From: Nocardioides ochotonae
GTDB taxonomy: Bacteria > Actinomycetota > Actinomycetes > Propionibacteriales > Nocardioidaceae
NCBI RefSeq assembly: GCF_011420305.2
Contig: NZ_CP061769.1
Location: 1-64,000 of the forward strand
Direction: 5' to 3'
Length of the DNA: 64,000 nucleotides
The stretch's first letter is position 1. The number at the start of each line of letters is the position of its first letter. This document shows positions 13,097 through 21,038 of this stretch, one piece after another. The translations under genes were made by a program, and so were the position numbers. The notes below the pieces were generated by a model. That model was given only the letters and a program-made list of their open reading frames with translations, was not told where the DNA came from and did not search any database.

Positions 13097-13173
13097 GGGC
13101 CTATAGCTCAGACGGTTAGAGCGCTTCCCTGATAAGGAAGAGGTCACAGGTTCAAGTCCTGTTAGGCCCACCA
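13097..13173 (+). tRNA. tRNA-Ile (GAT)
   Basis: The cloverleaf is complete: acceptor GGGCCTA pairs with TAGGCCC, the D-arm contains AGCTCAGACGGTTAGAGC, the anticodon arm CTTCCCTGATAAGGAAG places GAT in the loop, and the T-arm is ACAGGTTCAAGTCCTGT. The CCA end is encoded. It follows gyrA and the DUF3566 gene as in most actinobacteria. Confidence 0.98.
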
Positions 13174-13223
13174 GTTCCATCTGCACCACCAGCACCACCC
13201 ACGTCCGCGAAGCGCCGGGAGGC

Positions 13224-13370
13224 ATGATGAAGAAGATCATCCTGGTGGCGCTCGCCGCCCTGGGGGCCGTGGCCGTGAAGCGCAAGGTCGACGCCGGCCG
13301 CGCCGAGCAGGCGCTCTGGGCCGAGGCGACCGACTCGGTCACCGGCGCCCGTCCCGCCGACCGGGTCTGA
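13224..13370 (+). CDS. DLW-39 family small protein
   Basis: This 48-residue gene lies between tRNA-Ile and tRNA-Ala and is easily missed by automatic calling. It starts [20 protein letters not shown], a single N-terminal hydrophobic helix with a positive start, and continues to the conserved motif [13 protein letters not shown] near the C-terminus. It matches the DLW-39 family, known in Streptomyces and relatives at this same place after gyrA. The function is not established. A GGGAGG ribosome site at 13217-13222 sits directly before the ATG at 13224 and is better spaced for the second ATG at 13227. It could be a membrane-anchored regulator; I assign no activity. Confidence 0.88.
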   Translation: MMKKIILVALAALGAVAVKRKVDAGRAEQALWAEATDSVTGARPADRV

Positions 13371-13396
13371 GCTCGCTCCGGTAGCCATATCCACCG

Positions 13397-13469
13397 GGGG
13401 CCTTGGCGCAATTGGTAGCGCACCTGCTTTGCAAGCAGGGGGTTAGGGGTTCGAGTCCCCTAGGCTCCA
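13397..13469 (+). tRNA. tRNA-Ala (TGC)
   Basis: Acceptor GGGGCCT pairs with AGGCTCC (one G-T pair). The D-arm is GGCGCAATTGGTAGCGC, the anticodon arm CTGCTTTGCAAGCAG shows TGC, and the T-arm is AGGGGTTCGAGTCCCCT. No CCA is encoded; the sequence continues CTG. A strong terminator follows at once. Confidence 0.98.
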
Positions 13470-13471
13470 CT

Positions 13472-13510
13472 GAAAGACCCGAGGGCTCCACCTCGGGTCT
13501 TTCTTCATTT
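13472..13510 (+). terminator. Rho-independent terminator after tRNA-Ala
   Basis: A perfect 13-bp stem, GAAAGACCCGAGG (13472-13484) with CCTCGGGTCTTTC (13491-13503), has a 6-base loop and is followed by a T-rich run. It closes the gyr/tRNA transcription region. Confidence 0.9.
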
Positions 13511-13616
13511 CCCGTCGATTCCTCCGGCGTGGCGTCGGTCCTGAGGGTGCCGGTGGGCGAGCGAACTCGACCCGGGGGAGTAGCTTCTCCAGCTCGAAGG
13601 TGCGAAGCTGCGCCGG

Positions 13617-14151
13617 ATGGACGGCTACGCGCGGCACGTGAAGGCGAGTATCTCGCCCGAACAGGCCGTCGAGTTGGCCGCCGTCGACAGCCTTGCCGAG
13701 AAGCTCCTTGCCCATGTCGTGGCGATCAAGGAGGAGATCGCGCTGCTCCATGTGCATGGTGCGCCGAGCAGGGCCATCCAGGATCACTTCGCCAAGCTGC
13801 TCTGCGGGGACCTCGGGTTTGGCGAGGAGGTTGTGCTCACTCCGCAGAGCGGTCTCGTGACCCACGCTCGGCCCGACTTCTTCTTCGAGCTGGAAGAGGG
13901 GCGCGGGGTCATCGCAGAGGTCGAGCGTGGCGGGACGACGACGAACAACCATGACCTGAAAGACCTTTGGAAGGCGCATGTTGCGCCCGACGCCCACCAC
14001 CTGTTCCTGCTGGTGCCGCGCAATAACTGGAAGGCGGACGGGTCACCACGAGAACGCCCCGTTCCAGATTGTCGCTCGCCGGCTCGGGGCGTTCTTCGGC
14101 GAACCGCGTCGGGAGATCGACGTGCTGAGTGTGCACGTGTTCGCGTACTGA
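13617..14151 (+). pseudogene. Frameshifted nuclease-like hypothetical gene
   Basis: The frame from ATG 13617 encodes a plausible protein up to LFLLVPRNNWKADG (about 14040). After that the coding-like sequence jumps frame: NAPFQIVARRLGAFFGEPR and DVLSVHVFAY followed by a stop at 14149-14151 lie in a different frame, joined through HHEN. A single inserted base or a two-base loss near 14042 explains it. The core ARPDFFFELEEGRGVIAEVERGG resembles a PD-(D/E)XK-like nuclease strand pattern, but the Lys is missing (E-V-E), so nuclease activity is only a suggestion. It is either a real pseudogene or an assembly error. The family is not recognised. Confidence 0.55.
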
Positions 14152-14269
14152 TTGCCCTGTTGCTTCGTCCCGCGAAGTGATCGGATCGGCTGGCTGCGTT
14201 GCTCATGACTGGCTCCGGGCGGAGAAACTGGGGGTCGGGGCCTCGGGCTTCCAAGGGCGCGGTGTCTTC

Positions 14270-14334
14270 GGCGCAATTGCTGGGCAAAACACCTCCCCGG
14301 GCCGCAGACAGGTATCAATCCCGGCAATTGCGCC
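14270..14334. repeat. Inverted repeat in the gap before the SURF1 gene
   Basis: GGCGCAATTGC at 14270-14280 is matched by GCAATTGCGCC at 14324-14334, exact 11-base arms separated by 43 bases. Each arm contains the palindrome GCAATTGC. The pair lies 91 bases before the SURF1-DUF3817 start in a gene-free stretch (14152-14424). It could be a paired operator; there is no T-run to suggest a terminator. Confidence 0.5.
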
Positions 14335-14424
14335 GATAAGGAACAACCCGCCCGCCGCCCGCCCGAGTGGCGTCGGTCTCGATCGCCGCCCGCGAGCGTG
14401 AGTGGGCGCGGGGCGCTCCGTACC

Positions 14425-15792
14425 ATGAAGGTCGTGTCCAGACTGCTCGCGCCGCGTGCCTGGGGCGCGCACCTCTTCGCCCTGCTCGCCCTGGTCGTGA
14501 CCGTGTGGCTCGGGGTGTGGCAGTTCCAGTCCTGGCAGGCCACCCGCGAGGCGGAGGCGGCCGACCTGACCCGGCTGGACCCGGTGCCGCTCGAGGACGT
14601 GTTCGGCCCCGACGACCCGTTCCCCGGCGACAAGGTCGGCCAGCCGGTGCTGCTCGACGGCACCTGGGTGCCGGAGGGCACCGTCTACATCTCCGGGCGG
14701 GAGTCCGAGGGCCAGGCGGGCTACTGGGTCGTCACGCCGCTGGCGATCGGCGCCGACCCCGACGCGCCGGCGTTGCCGGTCGTGCGCGGCTGGACCGCCG
14801 ACGTCGACGACGCGCCCGCGCCGCCGACCGGGGATGCCGAGCTGGTCGGCTGGCTGCAGCCCGGCGAGGGCACCAACGACGTGGACACCGACCGCAGCGA
14901 CGACATCCTGCCCCAGGTGCGCCTCGCCGACCTGGTGCAGCACGTCGACCAGGACCTGTACGGCGGCTACGCGATCGTTGCCGCGCCCGAGGACGTGGCG
15001 GCCGGCGACTGGCCGACCGGGGACCGCGCCACCAACGACGGCTCCGCGGGCCTGGTGCCCGCGGAGCTCGACCAGCTGCCGAAGTCGGAGGCCTTCACCG
15101 GCCTGCGCAACTTCCTGTACGCCCTGGAGTGGTGGCTCTTCGCCGGGTTCGTCGTCTTCATCTGGCTCCGGTGGGCCCGCGACGAGCTGGCCGAGGAGCG
15201 CGCCGAGAGCCTCGGCATCGCTGGCGCCGGGCCGGACCCCGACGCCGGGAACGACGTGGTCCCGGCTGTCGGTGTCGGCACCGCCACGGCCACCGGCGTC
15301 GCCGCGGAGCCGGTGGCTCCCGCGGCCCCCGGGGCGCCCGGGCACTCCCGCACCGACCTGGGCTTCCTGCTCTACCGGGTGATGGCGAGCGTCGTCGGCG
15401 TACTGCTCGTCGTGCTGTGCCTGGTCGGCGTACCGCTGGCCAACTTCGACGGCACCGGCATGTGGGGGCTCTTCGACAGCACCCCCGGCCTGGTCACCCC
15501 TGGGTCATCGGTGCAGCAGTTCGGCGAGGAGATCACCACGAACCTCGGGGTGCTGCACGGCTGGCTCTACATGGGCTTCCTGCTCACCGCGATCTCGCTG
15601 GCGCGCCGGGAGCGGTGGCCGCTCGGCTTCACCGTGGTCACGCTGCTCTCGGGCACCGTGCCGATCCTCAGCTTCTGGGCCGAGCACCGGGCGGTGGCCC
15701 GCGTGCATGCTCGTCGCGCTGCCGCGGCGGGCGGCGCACCGACGGCCGGGACCGCTGAGACCGCCGCCACGGGAGTACGGTCGGACTCGTGA
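14425..15792 (+). CDS. SURF1 family cytochrome oxidase assembly protein fused to a DUF3817 domain
   Basis: The ATG at 14425 gives 455 residues. Residues 1-255 are a SURF1-type protein: membrane segment at about 18-37, an extracytoplasmic domain containing VWQFQSWQATREAE and GYWVVTPL, and a second segment at about 230-250 (ALEWWLFAGFVVFIWLRW). SURF1 proteins help insert haem into cytochrome c oxidase. After an Ala/Pro linker (about 275-308) comes a DUF3817 membrane domain (about 310-440) with VPLANFDGTGMWGLFDSTP and FWAEHRAVAR. SURF1 proteins usually end after the second membrane segment, so the fusion is notable. Its end overlaps the next gene, which encodes a second DUF3817, by four bases. 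Confidence 0.9.
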   Translation: MKVVSRLLAPRAWGAHLFALLALVVTVWLGVWQFQSWQATREAEAADLTRLDPVPLEDVFGPDDPFPGDKVGQPVLLDGTWVPEGTVYISGRESEGQAGYWVVTPLAIGADPDAPALPVVRGWTADVDDAPAPPTGDAELVGWLQPGEGTNDVDTDRSDDILPQVRLADLVQHVDQDLYGGYAIVAAPEDVAAGDWPTGDRATNDGSAGLVPAELDQLPKSEAFTGLRNFLYALEWWLFAGFVVFIWLRWARDELAEERAESLGIAGAGPDPDAGNDVVPAVGVGTATATGVAAEPVAPAAPGAPGHSRTDLGFLLYRVMASVVGVLLVVLCLVGVPLANFDGTGMWGLFDSTPGLVTPGSSVQQFGEEITTNLGVLHGWLYMGFLLTAISLARRERWPLGFTVVTLLSGTVPILSFWAEHRAVARVHARRAAAAGGAPTAGTAETAATGVRSDS

Positions 15793-16211
15793 ATCGCTCT
15801 CTCGTGGCCTACCGCGTGATGGCCCTCATCGTCGGTGTTCTGCTCATCGTGCTGTGCCTGGTCGGCGTACCGCTGGCCAACTTCGACGGCACCGGCATGT
15901 GGGGCTTGTTCGACAGCACCCCGAGCTGGGTCACCCCCGGCGGCTCCGCGCAGGAGGCCGGGGAGTGGATCACCGGCACCCTCGGTGTGCTGCACGGCTG
16001 GCTCTACATGGGCTTCCTGATCGCGGCGTTCAACCTCTCGCGCAAGGAGGGCTGGGAGGCCGGCTTCACGATCGTCACCCTGCTGTCCGGCACGGTGCCG
16101 GTGCTGAGCTTCTGGGCCGAGCACCGCGCGGTGAAGCGGGTGCGGGCCGACGAGGCCGCCGACCTCGCCGAGGCCCAGGCCGCGGCCGCCGCCGGCGCCC
16201 CGCGCGGCTGA
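15789..16211 (+). CDS. DUF3817 membrane protein, tandem copy
   Basis: This 140-residue protein starts with GTG 15789, coupled by a GTGA overlap to the SURF1 fusion. It is almost entirely a DUF3817 domain with about three membrane helices and repeats the motifs of the upstream C-terminal domain (LANFDGTGMWGLFDSTP, LGVLHGWLYMGFL, LSGTVPVLSFWAEHRAVKRV). The two domains also match closely at the nucleotide level, for example over the LANFDGTGMWG codons. The tail is Ala rich. DUF3817 proteins often lie near respiratory or guanine-metabolism genes in actinobacteria, but no activity is known. Recent tandem duplication is the simplest reading. Confidence 0.9.
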   Translation: MNRSLVAYRVMALIVGVLLIVLCLVGVPLANFDGTGMWGLFDSTPSWVTPGGSAQEAGEWITGTLGVLHGWLYMGFLIAAFNLSRKEGWEAGFTIVTLLSGTVPVLSFWAEHRAVKRVRADEAADLAEAQAAAAAGAPRG

Positions 16212-16250
16212 GCCCGGACCACCCGCCGAAGCCGCCTCGATGAGCCCCCG

Positions 16251-17075
16251 ATGAGTACGGCGTACGTCCTCGGGGGCGGGGGTGTGCTGGGCGCCGTCGA
16301 GGTCGGGATGCTGCGCGCGCTGCTCGAGCGTGACCTGCGCCCGGACCTGGTGCTGGGCACCAGCATCGGCGCGCTCAACGGCGCGTTCGTCGCCCAGGAC
16401 CCCAGCCTCGCGGTCGTCGACCGGCTCACCGAGCTCTGGCGCACCGCCAACGCCCCCGGCCGGGAGGTGTACGGCGGGCGCGCGCTGGACGCCGTGAAGC
16501 GCGCGGTCAGCACCGGCACCCACGTCTACTCCGCCGAGCCGCTCAAGCAGCGGCTGGTCGAGGAGCTCGGCGACACCACCTTCGCCGAGCTGCCGGTGCG
16601 GTTCCAGGTGTGCGCCTCCAGCATCGAGCGCGCGGCCGAGCACTGGTTCGACAGTGGCCCGGTGGTCGATGCGGTGATGGCGAGCGCGGCGGTGCCGGGG
16701 CTGCTGCCTCCGGCCCGGGTCGGTGGGGAGCACTACCTCGACGGCGGGATCGTGAACTCCATCCCGCTCGAGCGGGCGGTCCGCCTCGGCGCCACCCGGA
16801 TCTTCGTGCTCCAGGTTGGCCGGGTCGACCGGCCGCTGACGGTGCCGCGCAAGCCCTGGGACGTCGCCCGGGTCTCCTTCGAGATCGCGCGGCGCCACCG
16901 CTTCCACCGCGAGCTGGCCGAGCTGCCCGCCGGGGTGGTCGCGCACGTGCTGCCGGTCGCGGGCACCTCCGAGCGCGACGACAGCCTGCGCTCCGCCTTC
17001 GACTTCTCCACGGTGCAGGAGCGCATCGAGGAGAACCACCGGGTCTCCGCGGCCTACCTCGACGGCCTCGCGTGA
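16251..17075 (+). CDS. Patatin-like phospholipase family protein
   Basis: This is a 274-residue serine lipid hydrolase of the patatin/RssA type. The oxyanion hole GGGGVLGAVEVG is at 8-19, the nucleophile elbow GTSIG at 36-40 has Ser38, and the catalytic aspartate is Asp164 in DGG. The catalytic dyad is complete, so activity is expected; the substrate is unknown. There is no signal peptide, so it is probably cytoplasmic. Its stop overlaps the start of an acyltransferase gene by four bases (GTGA), suggesting a coupled pair that cuts and rebuilds phospholipids. The ATG at 16251 is used; another ATG at 16240 is out of frame. Confidence 0.92.
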   Translation: MSTAYVLGGGGVLGAVEVGMLRALLERDLRPDLVLGTSIGALNGAFVAQDPSLAVVDRLTELWRTANAPGREVYGGRALDAVKRAVSTGTHVYSAEPLKQRLVEELGDTTFAELPVRFQVCASSIERAAEHWFDSGPVVDAVMASAAVPGLLPPARVGGEHYLDGGIVNSIPLERAVRLGATRIFVLQVGRVDRPLTVPRKPWDVARVSFEIARRHRFHRELAELPAGVVAHVLPVAGTSERDDSLRSAFDFSTVQERIEENHRVSAAYLDGLA

Positions 17076-18103
17076 CGGCCCGCTCGGTGGGCACCTGGCT
17101 GCTGCGGCGCTGGGTCCTCGCCCCTGCGGTGATCGCGCTGACCGTCCTGCTGTGGGTGGCCGCCCCGGTCTGGCTGGTCGTCACGGTCGCGCTCTCGCCG
17201 CTGCTGCCCGGCCACTGGCGCGCGCTGCGGCTGGCCTGGATCGCGCTGCTCTACCTGAGCATCGAGAGCCTGCTGCTGCTGGTGATGCTGGGCTTCTGGG
17301 TGGCCTCGGGATGCGGCGCGCGGCTGCGCACGGCGTACTGGGAGGGCGTGCACTACGACCTGATCCAGGGCGTGATGTGGGTCTTCTTCACCGAGGCCCG
17401 TCGGGTGCTGCGGCTGCGGATCGTGACCGACGGGCCGACGCCTGCCGCGCACCCCGGCGTACCCATCCTCGTGTGCTGCCGCCACGCCGGGCCGGGGGAC
17501 TCCTTCACGCTGATCCATGCGCTGATGCACTGGTACTCCCGCGAGCCGCGGGTGGTCCTCAAGGACACCCTGGCCTGGGACCCGATGATCGACGTGGTGC
17601 TGCGGCGGGTGCCCGCGCGGTTCATCTCCCCGAACCCGGGAGCGGGGGAGGACCTGGATGCGCAGATCGCCTCGCTGGCGAGCGGGCTCGACGAGAACGA
17701 CGCGTTCGTGATCTTCCCCGAGGGCGGCAACTTCACCCCGCAGCGCCGCGACCGGGCGATCGCGCGGCTGCACCGGCTGGGCATGCACCGGATGGCGCAG
17801 CGCGCGGAGTCGATGACGCACGTGCTGGCGCCCCGGCCCGGCGGGTTCCTCGCCGCGCTGGACGCGGCGCCGGAGGCCGACGTCGTGCTCGTGGCGCACA
17901 CCGGGCTGGACCACCTGCTGACCGTGGGCGACCTGTGGCGCGAGCTGCCGATGGACAAGCAGATCGTGATGCGCTGGTGGCAGGTGCCGCGCGAGGAGAT
18001 CCCCGAGGGGCGCGAGGAGCGCATCGACTGGCTCTACGGCTGGTGGGAGCGCATCGATGCCTGGATCGAGCAGAACCGGCCGGAGGAGCTGCGCCCGCAG
18101 TGA
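17072..18103 (+). CDS. PlsC-like 1-acyl-glycerol-3-phosphate acyltransferase family protein
   Basis: The GTG at 17072 overlaps the patatin stop and gives 343 residues. Two or three N-terminal hydrophobic stretches (about 12-45 and 55-80) anchor it in the membrane. The acyltransferase motif HX4D is His138-Asp143 (HAGPGD), and the second block is FPEGGNF at 215-221. These are the hallmarks of glycerolipid acyltransferases that place acyl chains on lysophosphatidate-like acceptors. It is longer than the 250-residue PlsC core and has an extra C-terminal region rich in Trp and charged residues. The exact acceptor is unknown. It is likely expressed with the patatin gene. Confidence 0.9.
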   Translation: MTARSVGTWLLRRWVLAPAVIALTVLLWVAAPVWLVVTVALSPLLPGHWRALRLAWIALLYLSIESLLLLVMLGFWVASGCGARLRTAYWEGVHYDLIQGVMWVFFTEARRVLRLRIVTDGPTPAAHPGVPILVCCRHAGPGDSFTLIHALMHWYSREPRVVLKDTLAWDPMIDVVLRRVPARFISPNPGAGEDLDAQIASLASGLDENDAFVIFPEGGNFTPQRRDRAIARLHRLGMHRMAQRAESMTHVLAPRPGGFLAALDAAPEADVVLVAHTGLDHLLTVGDLWRELPMDKQIVMRWWQVPREEIPEGREERIDWLYGWWERIDAWIEQNRPEELRPQ

Positions 18104-18133
18104 GCGGGCGAGCCCTCCGACCGGTCCGGTGGG

Positions 18134-18823
18134 TCAGGAGCGGCGCTGCTCGTCGAGGTCGACGACCTCGGCGGGGGCGTCCGGCGTGGTCGGCGCGTGC
18201 GGCGTCTCGGCCTGGTCGGCGAGCGCCTCGTCGGGCGAGGCACCGGCCGGGTCGTCCTCCGAGGTCACCTTCGGCGCACCGGGCGCCTTCGGGGACGTCG
18301 GGCCCGCGGGCGGCGGGGCCGGGACGTAGGAGGACTGCCAGTTGTCCTCGCTCCCGCCCCGGAGCTTCTTGGCCACCACGCCGGCGGCACCCGCGACGAG
18401 CGCCACCAGCGCGACCTTGCGCAGCTTGCCGCCCTTCTTCTTCGGGGGCGGCTCGGGGGTGTTGAACTCCGCGATCTTGGCGTCCGCGGCGCTCTTGGCC
18501 GCGGCGGCCTTCTCCCCGGCCAGCGCGACGCCCGTGGCGATCATCGGTGCGGCCTTGGCGCGCGCGTCGGCGAGCACGGGCCCGGCCTTCTCGCGTGCCT
18601 CGACGGCCTGCGCCATCGCCTTCTCGCGGGCGTCGGCGAGCGCGGGGCCTGCCTTCGCACGAACCTCGATCAGGGTGGGGCGCGCGGTGTCGTCGACGAA
18701 CTCCTGCACTGCCTCGCGTGCCTGGGCGACGGCCTGCTCGACCTGCGGACGCACCACCCCGACGTAGGACTCCACGCTCTCGCTCGCCTGCTCGAGAAGG
18801 GACTTCTTCTTGCGGAGACGCAT
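18134..18823 (-). CDS. Alanine-rich helical protein with one membrane segment, function unknown
   Basis: This 229-residue protein starts at ATG 18823, 7 bases after a GAGGAAG site. Residues 10-115 are a long Ala-rich amphipathic region with repeated blocks such as KAGPALADAREKA and KAGPVLADARAKA, probably a coiled coil. A Lys-rich patch and a hydrophobic segment (about 133-152) follow. The C-terminal 75 residues are Pro/Asp rich and disordered. Similar unnamed proteins are common near ppiA in this group. It diverges from ppiA across 210 bases. I do not recognise a catalytic motif and do not assign a role. Confidence 0.8.
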   Translation of the reverse strand: MRLRKKKSLLEQASESVESYVGVVRPQVEQAVAQAREAVQEFVDDTARPTLIEVRAKAGPALADAREKAMAQAVEAREKAGPVLADARAKAAPMIATGVALAGEKAAAAKSAADAKIAEFNTPEPPPKKKGGKLRKVALVALVAGAAGVVAKKLRGGSEDNWQSSYVPAPPPAGPTSPKAPGAPKVTSEDDPAGASPDEALADQAETPHAPTTPDAPAEVVDLDEQRRS

Positions 18824-19033
18824 CGCGTCACTTCCTCTCGTTCGGTCCTGTCATTCGACCACGTCGCGCAAACGGCCTGTCCAGATCGACCTTCCGGGTC
18901 GAGCGCTGGGTGGGCGTGCAAGGATCGACGGCGCGACGAGCGACGTGAGCCGTTCGTGGCAGTAGTACCCAGCCGGCGTACTGAAGCAACGCGTCGGCCC
19001 ATCCATCGATACGGCAACATCAGAAGGGCAGCC

Positions 19034-19546
19034 ATGGCGCAGCAGCAGGCCATCCTGAAGACCAACCGGGGCGACATCGTCCTGAACCTCTTCCCCGACC
19101 ACGCACCTGAGACGGTCGCCAACTTCGTGGGTCTCGCGACCGGCGAGAAGAAGTACGACGCCGGCAACGGCCGCAGCGGCCCGTTCTACGACGGCCTCGG
19201 CTTCCACCGCGTCATCGACGGGTTCATGATCCAGGGCGGGTGCCCGCTCGGCACCGGCACCGGCGGCCCGGGCTACACCTTCAAGGACGAGCCGCACCCC
19301 GAGCTCACCTTCGACAAGCCCTACCTGCTCGCGATGGCCAACGCCGGCCCGGGCACCAACGGCTCGCAGTTCTTCATCACCGTGGGCGCGACCCCGTGGC
19401 TGAACTTCAAGCACACGATCTTCGGCGAGGTGGCCGACCAGGCCTCGCGCGATGTCGTCGACGCGATCGCGACCACGAAGACCGGCCCCGGCGACCGTCC
19501 GGTCGAGCCGGTCGTCTTCGAGAAGGTCGAGATCGTCGAGGCCTGA
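19034..19546 (+). CDS. ppiA: Cyclophilin-type peptidyl-prolyl cis-trans isomerase
   Basis: This 170-residue single-domain cyclophilin catalyses proline isomerisation in protein folding. The ATG at 19034 follows AGAAGGGCAG. Catalytic and pocket residues are in place: FHRVIDGFMIQGG (Arg), GSQFFITVG (Gln, Phe), and the late PWLNFKHTIFGEV (Trp and His). No signal peptide is present, so it is cytoplasmic. The order ppiA then rhomboid then crgA matches mycobacterial Rv0009-Rv0011c. It is 18 bases from the rhomboid gene, so they probably share a transcript. Confidence 0.95.
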   Translation: MAQQQAILKTNRGDIVLNLFPDHAPETVANFVGLATGEKKYDAGNGRSGPFYDGLGFHRVIDGFMIQGGCPLGTGTGGPGYTFKDEPHPELTFDKPYLLAMANAGPGTNGSQFFITVGATPWLNFKHTIFGEVADQASRDVVDAIATTKTGPGDRPVEPVVFEKVEIVEA

Positions 19547-19564
19547 GGCCTCGCAGATCCGCAC

Positions 19565-20491
19565 ATGAGCGACCCGACGACTCCCCAGGCCGGGGTGCCT
19601 GTCTGCTATCGGCACCCCGGCCGGGAGTCGCACATCCGCTGTCAGCGCTGCGGGCGTCCGATCTGCCCGGACTGCATGCGCGACGCGGCCGTGGGTTTCC
19701 ACTGCCCCGAGTGCGTCGCCGAGGGCGCGCGCACCACACGCCAGGCACGCACGACGTACGGCGGCGTACGCCCGGGGCGGCCCGGGGTCGTCTCGCTCAC
19801 CCTGATCGGCATCAACCTCGCGGTCTACGCCGCGATCATCGTCACCGGCTGGGGCAACAGCCGGCTGCTCGACTGGCTGATGCTGCGCCCCAAGGGGCTG
19901 TGCTTGATCGAGGGCCGCGGCGGCTTCGACGTCAGCCGGTCGGTCTGCAGCCAGGCCAGCGGCGAGTGGCTCCCCGGGGTCGCCTCCGGCGCGCCGTGGC
20001 AGCTGCTGACCAGTGCGTTCACGCATCAGCAGCTGTGGCACATCGGCTTCAACATGCTCGCGCTCTATGTGCTCGGCCCGCAGCTGGAGTCGCTGCTGGG
20101 CCGCTGGCGCTTCCTCGCCCTCTACCTGCTCAGCGCCCTCGGCGGCTCGGCCGCGGTCATGTGGCTCGGCGCGGAGTACGGCGCGGTCCTCGGCGCCTCC
20201 GGGGCCGTCTACGGCCTGATGGGCGCGCTGCTGATCGTGATCCGCAAGGTCGGCGGCGACGCGTCCCAGCTGATGCTGTGGATCGGCATCAACGTCGCGA
20301 TCACGCTCATCATGCCGAGGGTCTCCTGGCAGGGCCACCTCGGCGGATTCCTCGTCGGGGCCGCCGTCGCGGCGGTGCTCGTCTATGCCCCCCGCGGCCC
20401 CTCCCGCACCCGCGTCCAGGTGGCCGGCCTCGCCGCCGTCACCGTCCTCATCGCCGCCCTCACCACGGCCCGCGTCGTCCAGCTCGCCTGA
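19565..20491 (+). CDS. Rhomboid family intramembrane serine protease with N-terminal zinc-binding module
   Basis: This 308-residue protease cleaves within membranes. Residues 14-50 form a cysteine/histidine module (CYRHPGR, CQRCGRPICPDC, FHCPEC) like the B-box/zinc motif of actinobacterial rhomboids. The membrane part has about six to seven helices: WHIGFNMLAL in the second helix region, the nucleophile Ser212 in GASGAVYG, and the base His258 in GHLGGF. All catalytic residues are present. Between the first helix and the core is a loop with two Cys (about 112 and 128). Substrates are unknown. It lies downstream of ppiA. Confidence 0.93.
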   Translation: MSDPTTPQAGVPVCYRHPGRESHIRCQRCGRPICPDCMRDAAVGFHCPECVAEGARTTRQARTTYGGVRPGRPGVVSLTLIGINLAVYAAIIVTGWGNSRLLDWLMLRPKGLCLIEGRGGFDVSRSVCSQASGEWLPGVASGAPWQLLTSAFTHQQLWHIGFNMLALYVLGPQLESLLGRWRFLALYLLSALGGSAAVMWLGAEYGAVLGASGAVYGLMGALLIVIRKVGGDASQLMLWIGINVAITLIMPRVSWQGHLGGFLVGAAVAAVLVYAPRGPSRTRVQVAGLAAVTVLIAALTTARVVQLA

Positions 20492-20542
20492 CCCCTGCCC
20501 GCGAGTCGGCGCCGGTGGCGGGAGCCGGCGTACGAGCGCGGC

Positions 20543-21000
20543 TCAGGGCCGCAACGGCGCCAGCTGCGCGCGCACGCGTGCGTACGCTGCCGCGCCGTCC
20601 CCGTCGGCCGCCGCGAATGCCCATCGCAGGGACGACGAGGTCCCGGACTGCATCGTGGTAGGCGCGCTGCGCCTGACGGCCGCCCGGCCCGAACGCGAGA
20701 GCGCTCTTGGAGGCGCGGTACCGGTCGGCCCGGGATCCCCAGTCGCGGCACAGGGCGCGTACTCCCCGAGGTCGAAGCCGACCGCTGTGTGCTCGGGGTA
20801 GAGGGCCGCGGGCCGCTTGGTCGCCCCGGGACGTGGGCACGCACCAGCACGGTCCCGTCGGCTCCTGCAGCGCGCTGGAAGGCGTTCTCGGTGTCTCCTC
20901 GAGGCATCCGCCGACCCGAAGGCCGTGAAGCTGCCGCTCGACCGGCAGCCGCCGACCCTGGCCGCGTCGCCATACGCGCCGACTCGGGCAACCACACGCC
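20543..21000 (-). pseudogene. Decayed minus-strand gene with several frameshifts
   Basis: No single open frame fits, but coding-like pieces can be read in order on the minus strand by changing frame: SGSFTAFGSADAS, then NAFQRAAGADGTVLVRAHVPG, then YPEHTAVGFDLGEYAP, then RYRASKSALAFGPGG with RAYHDAVRDLVVP, and finally WAFAAADGDGAAAYARVRA ending PLRP with a stop at 20543. Five pieces in sequence need at least four frame changes. The family is not recognised, and the upstream limit near 21000 is approximate. The remainder of 20492-21333 contains only the DnaA-box cluster. Confidence 0.4.
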
Positions 21001-21038
21001 CCGACTCGGCGAGGCGCGTGGGGCGGGTGGGGCGGGTG

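Noticed and set aside
13617..14151. Reading the 13.6 kb gene as an intact 187-residue protein
   Set aside because: The last about 45 residues of that frame are arginine-rich and unlike the rest, whereas the neighbouring frame gives a natural protein end.
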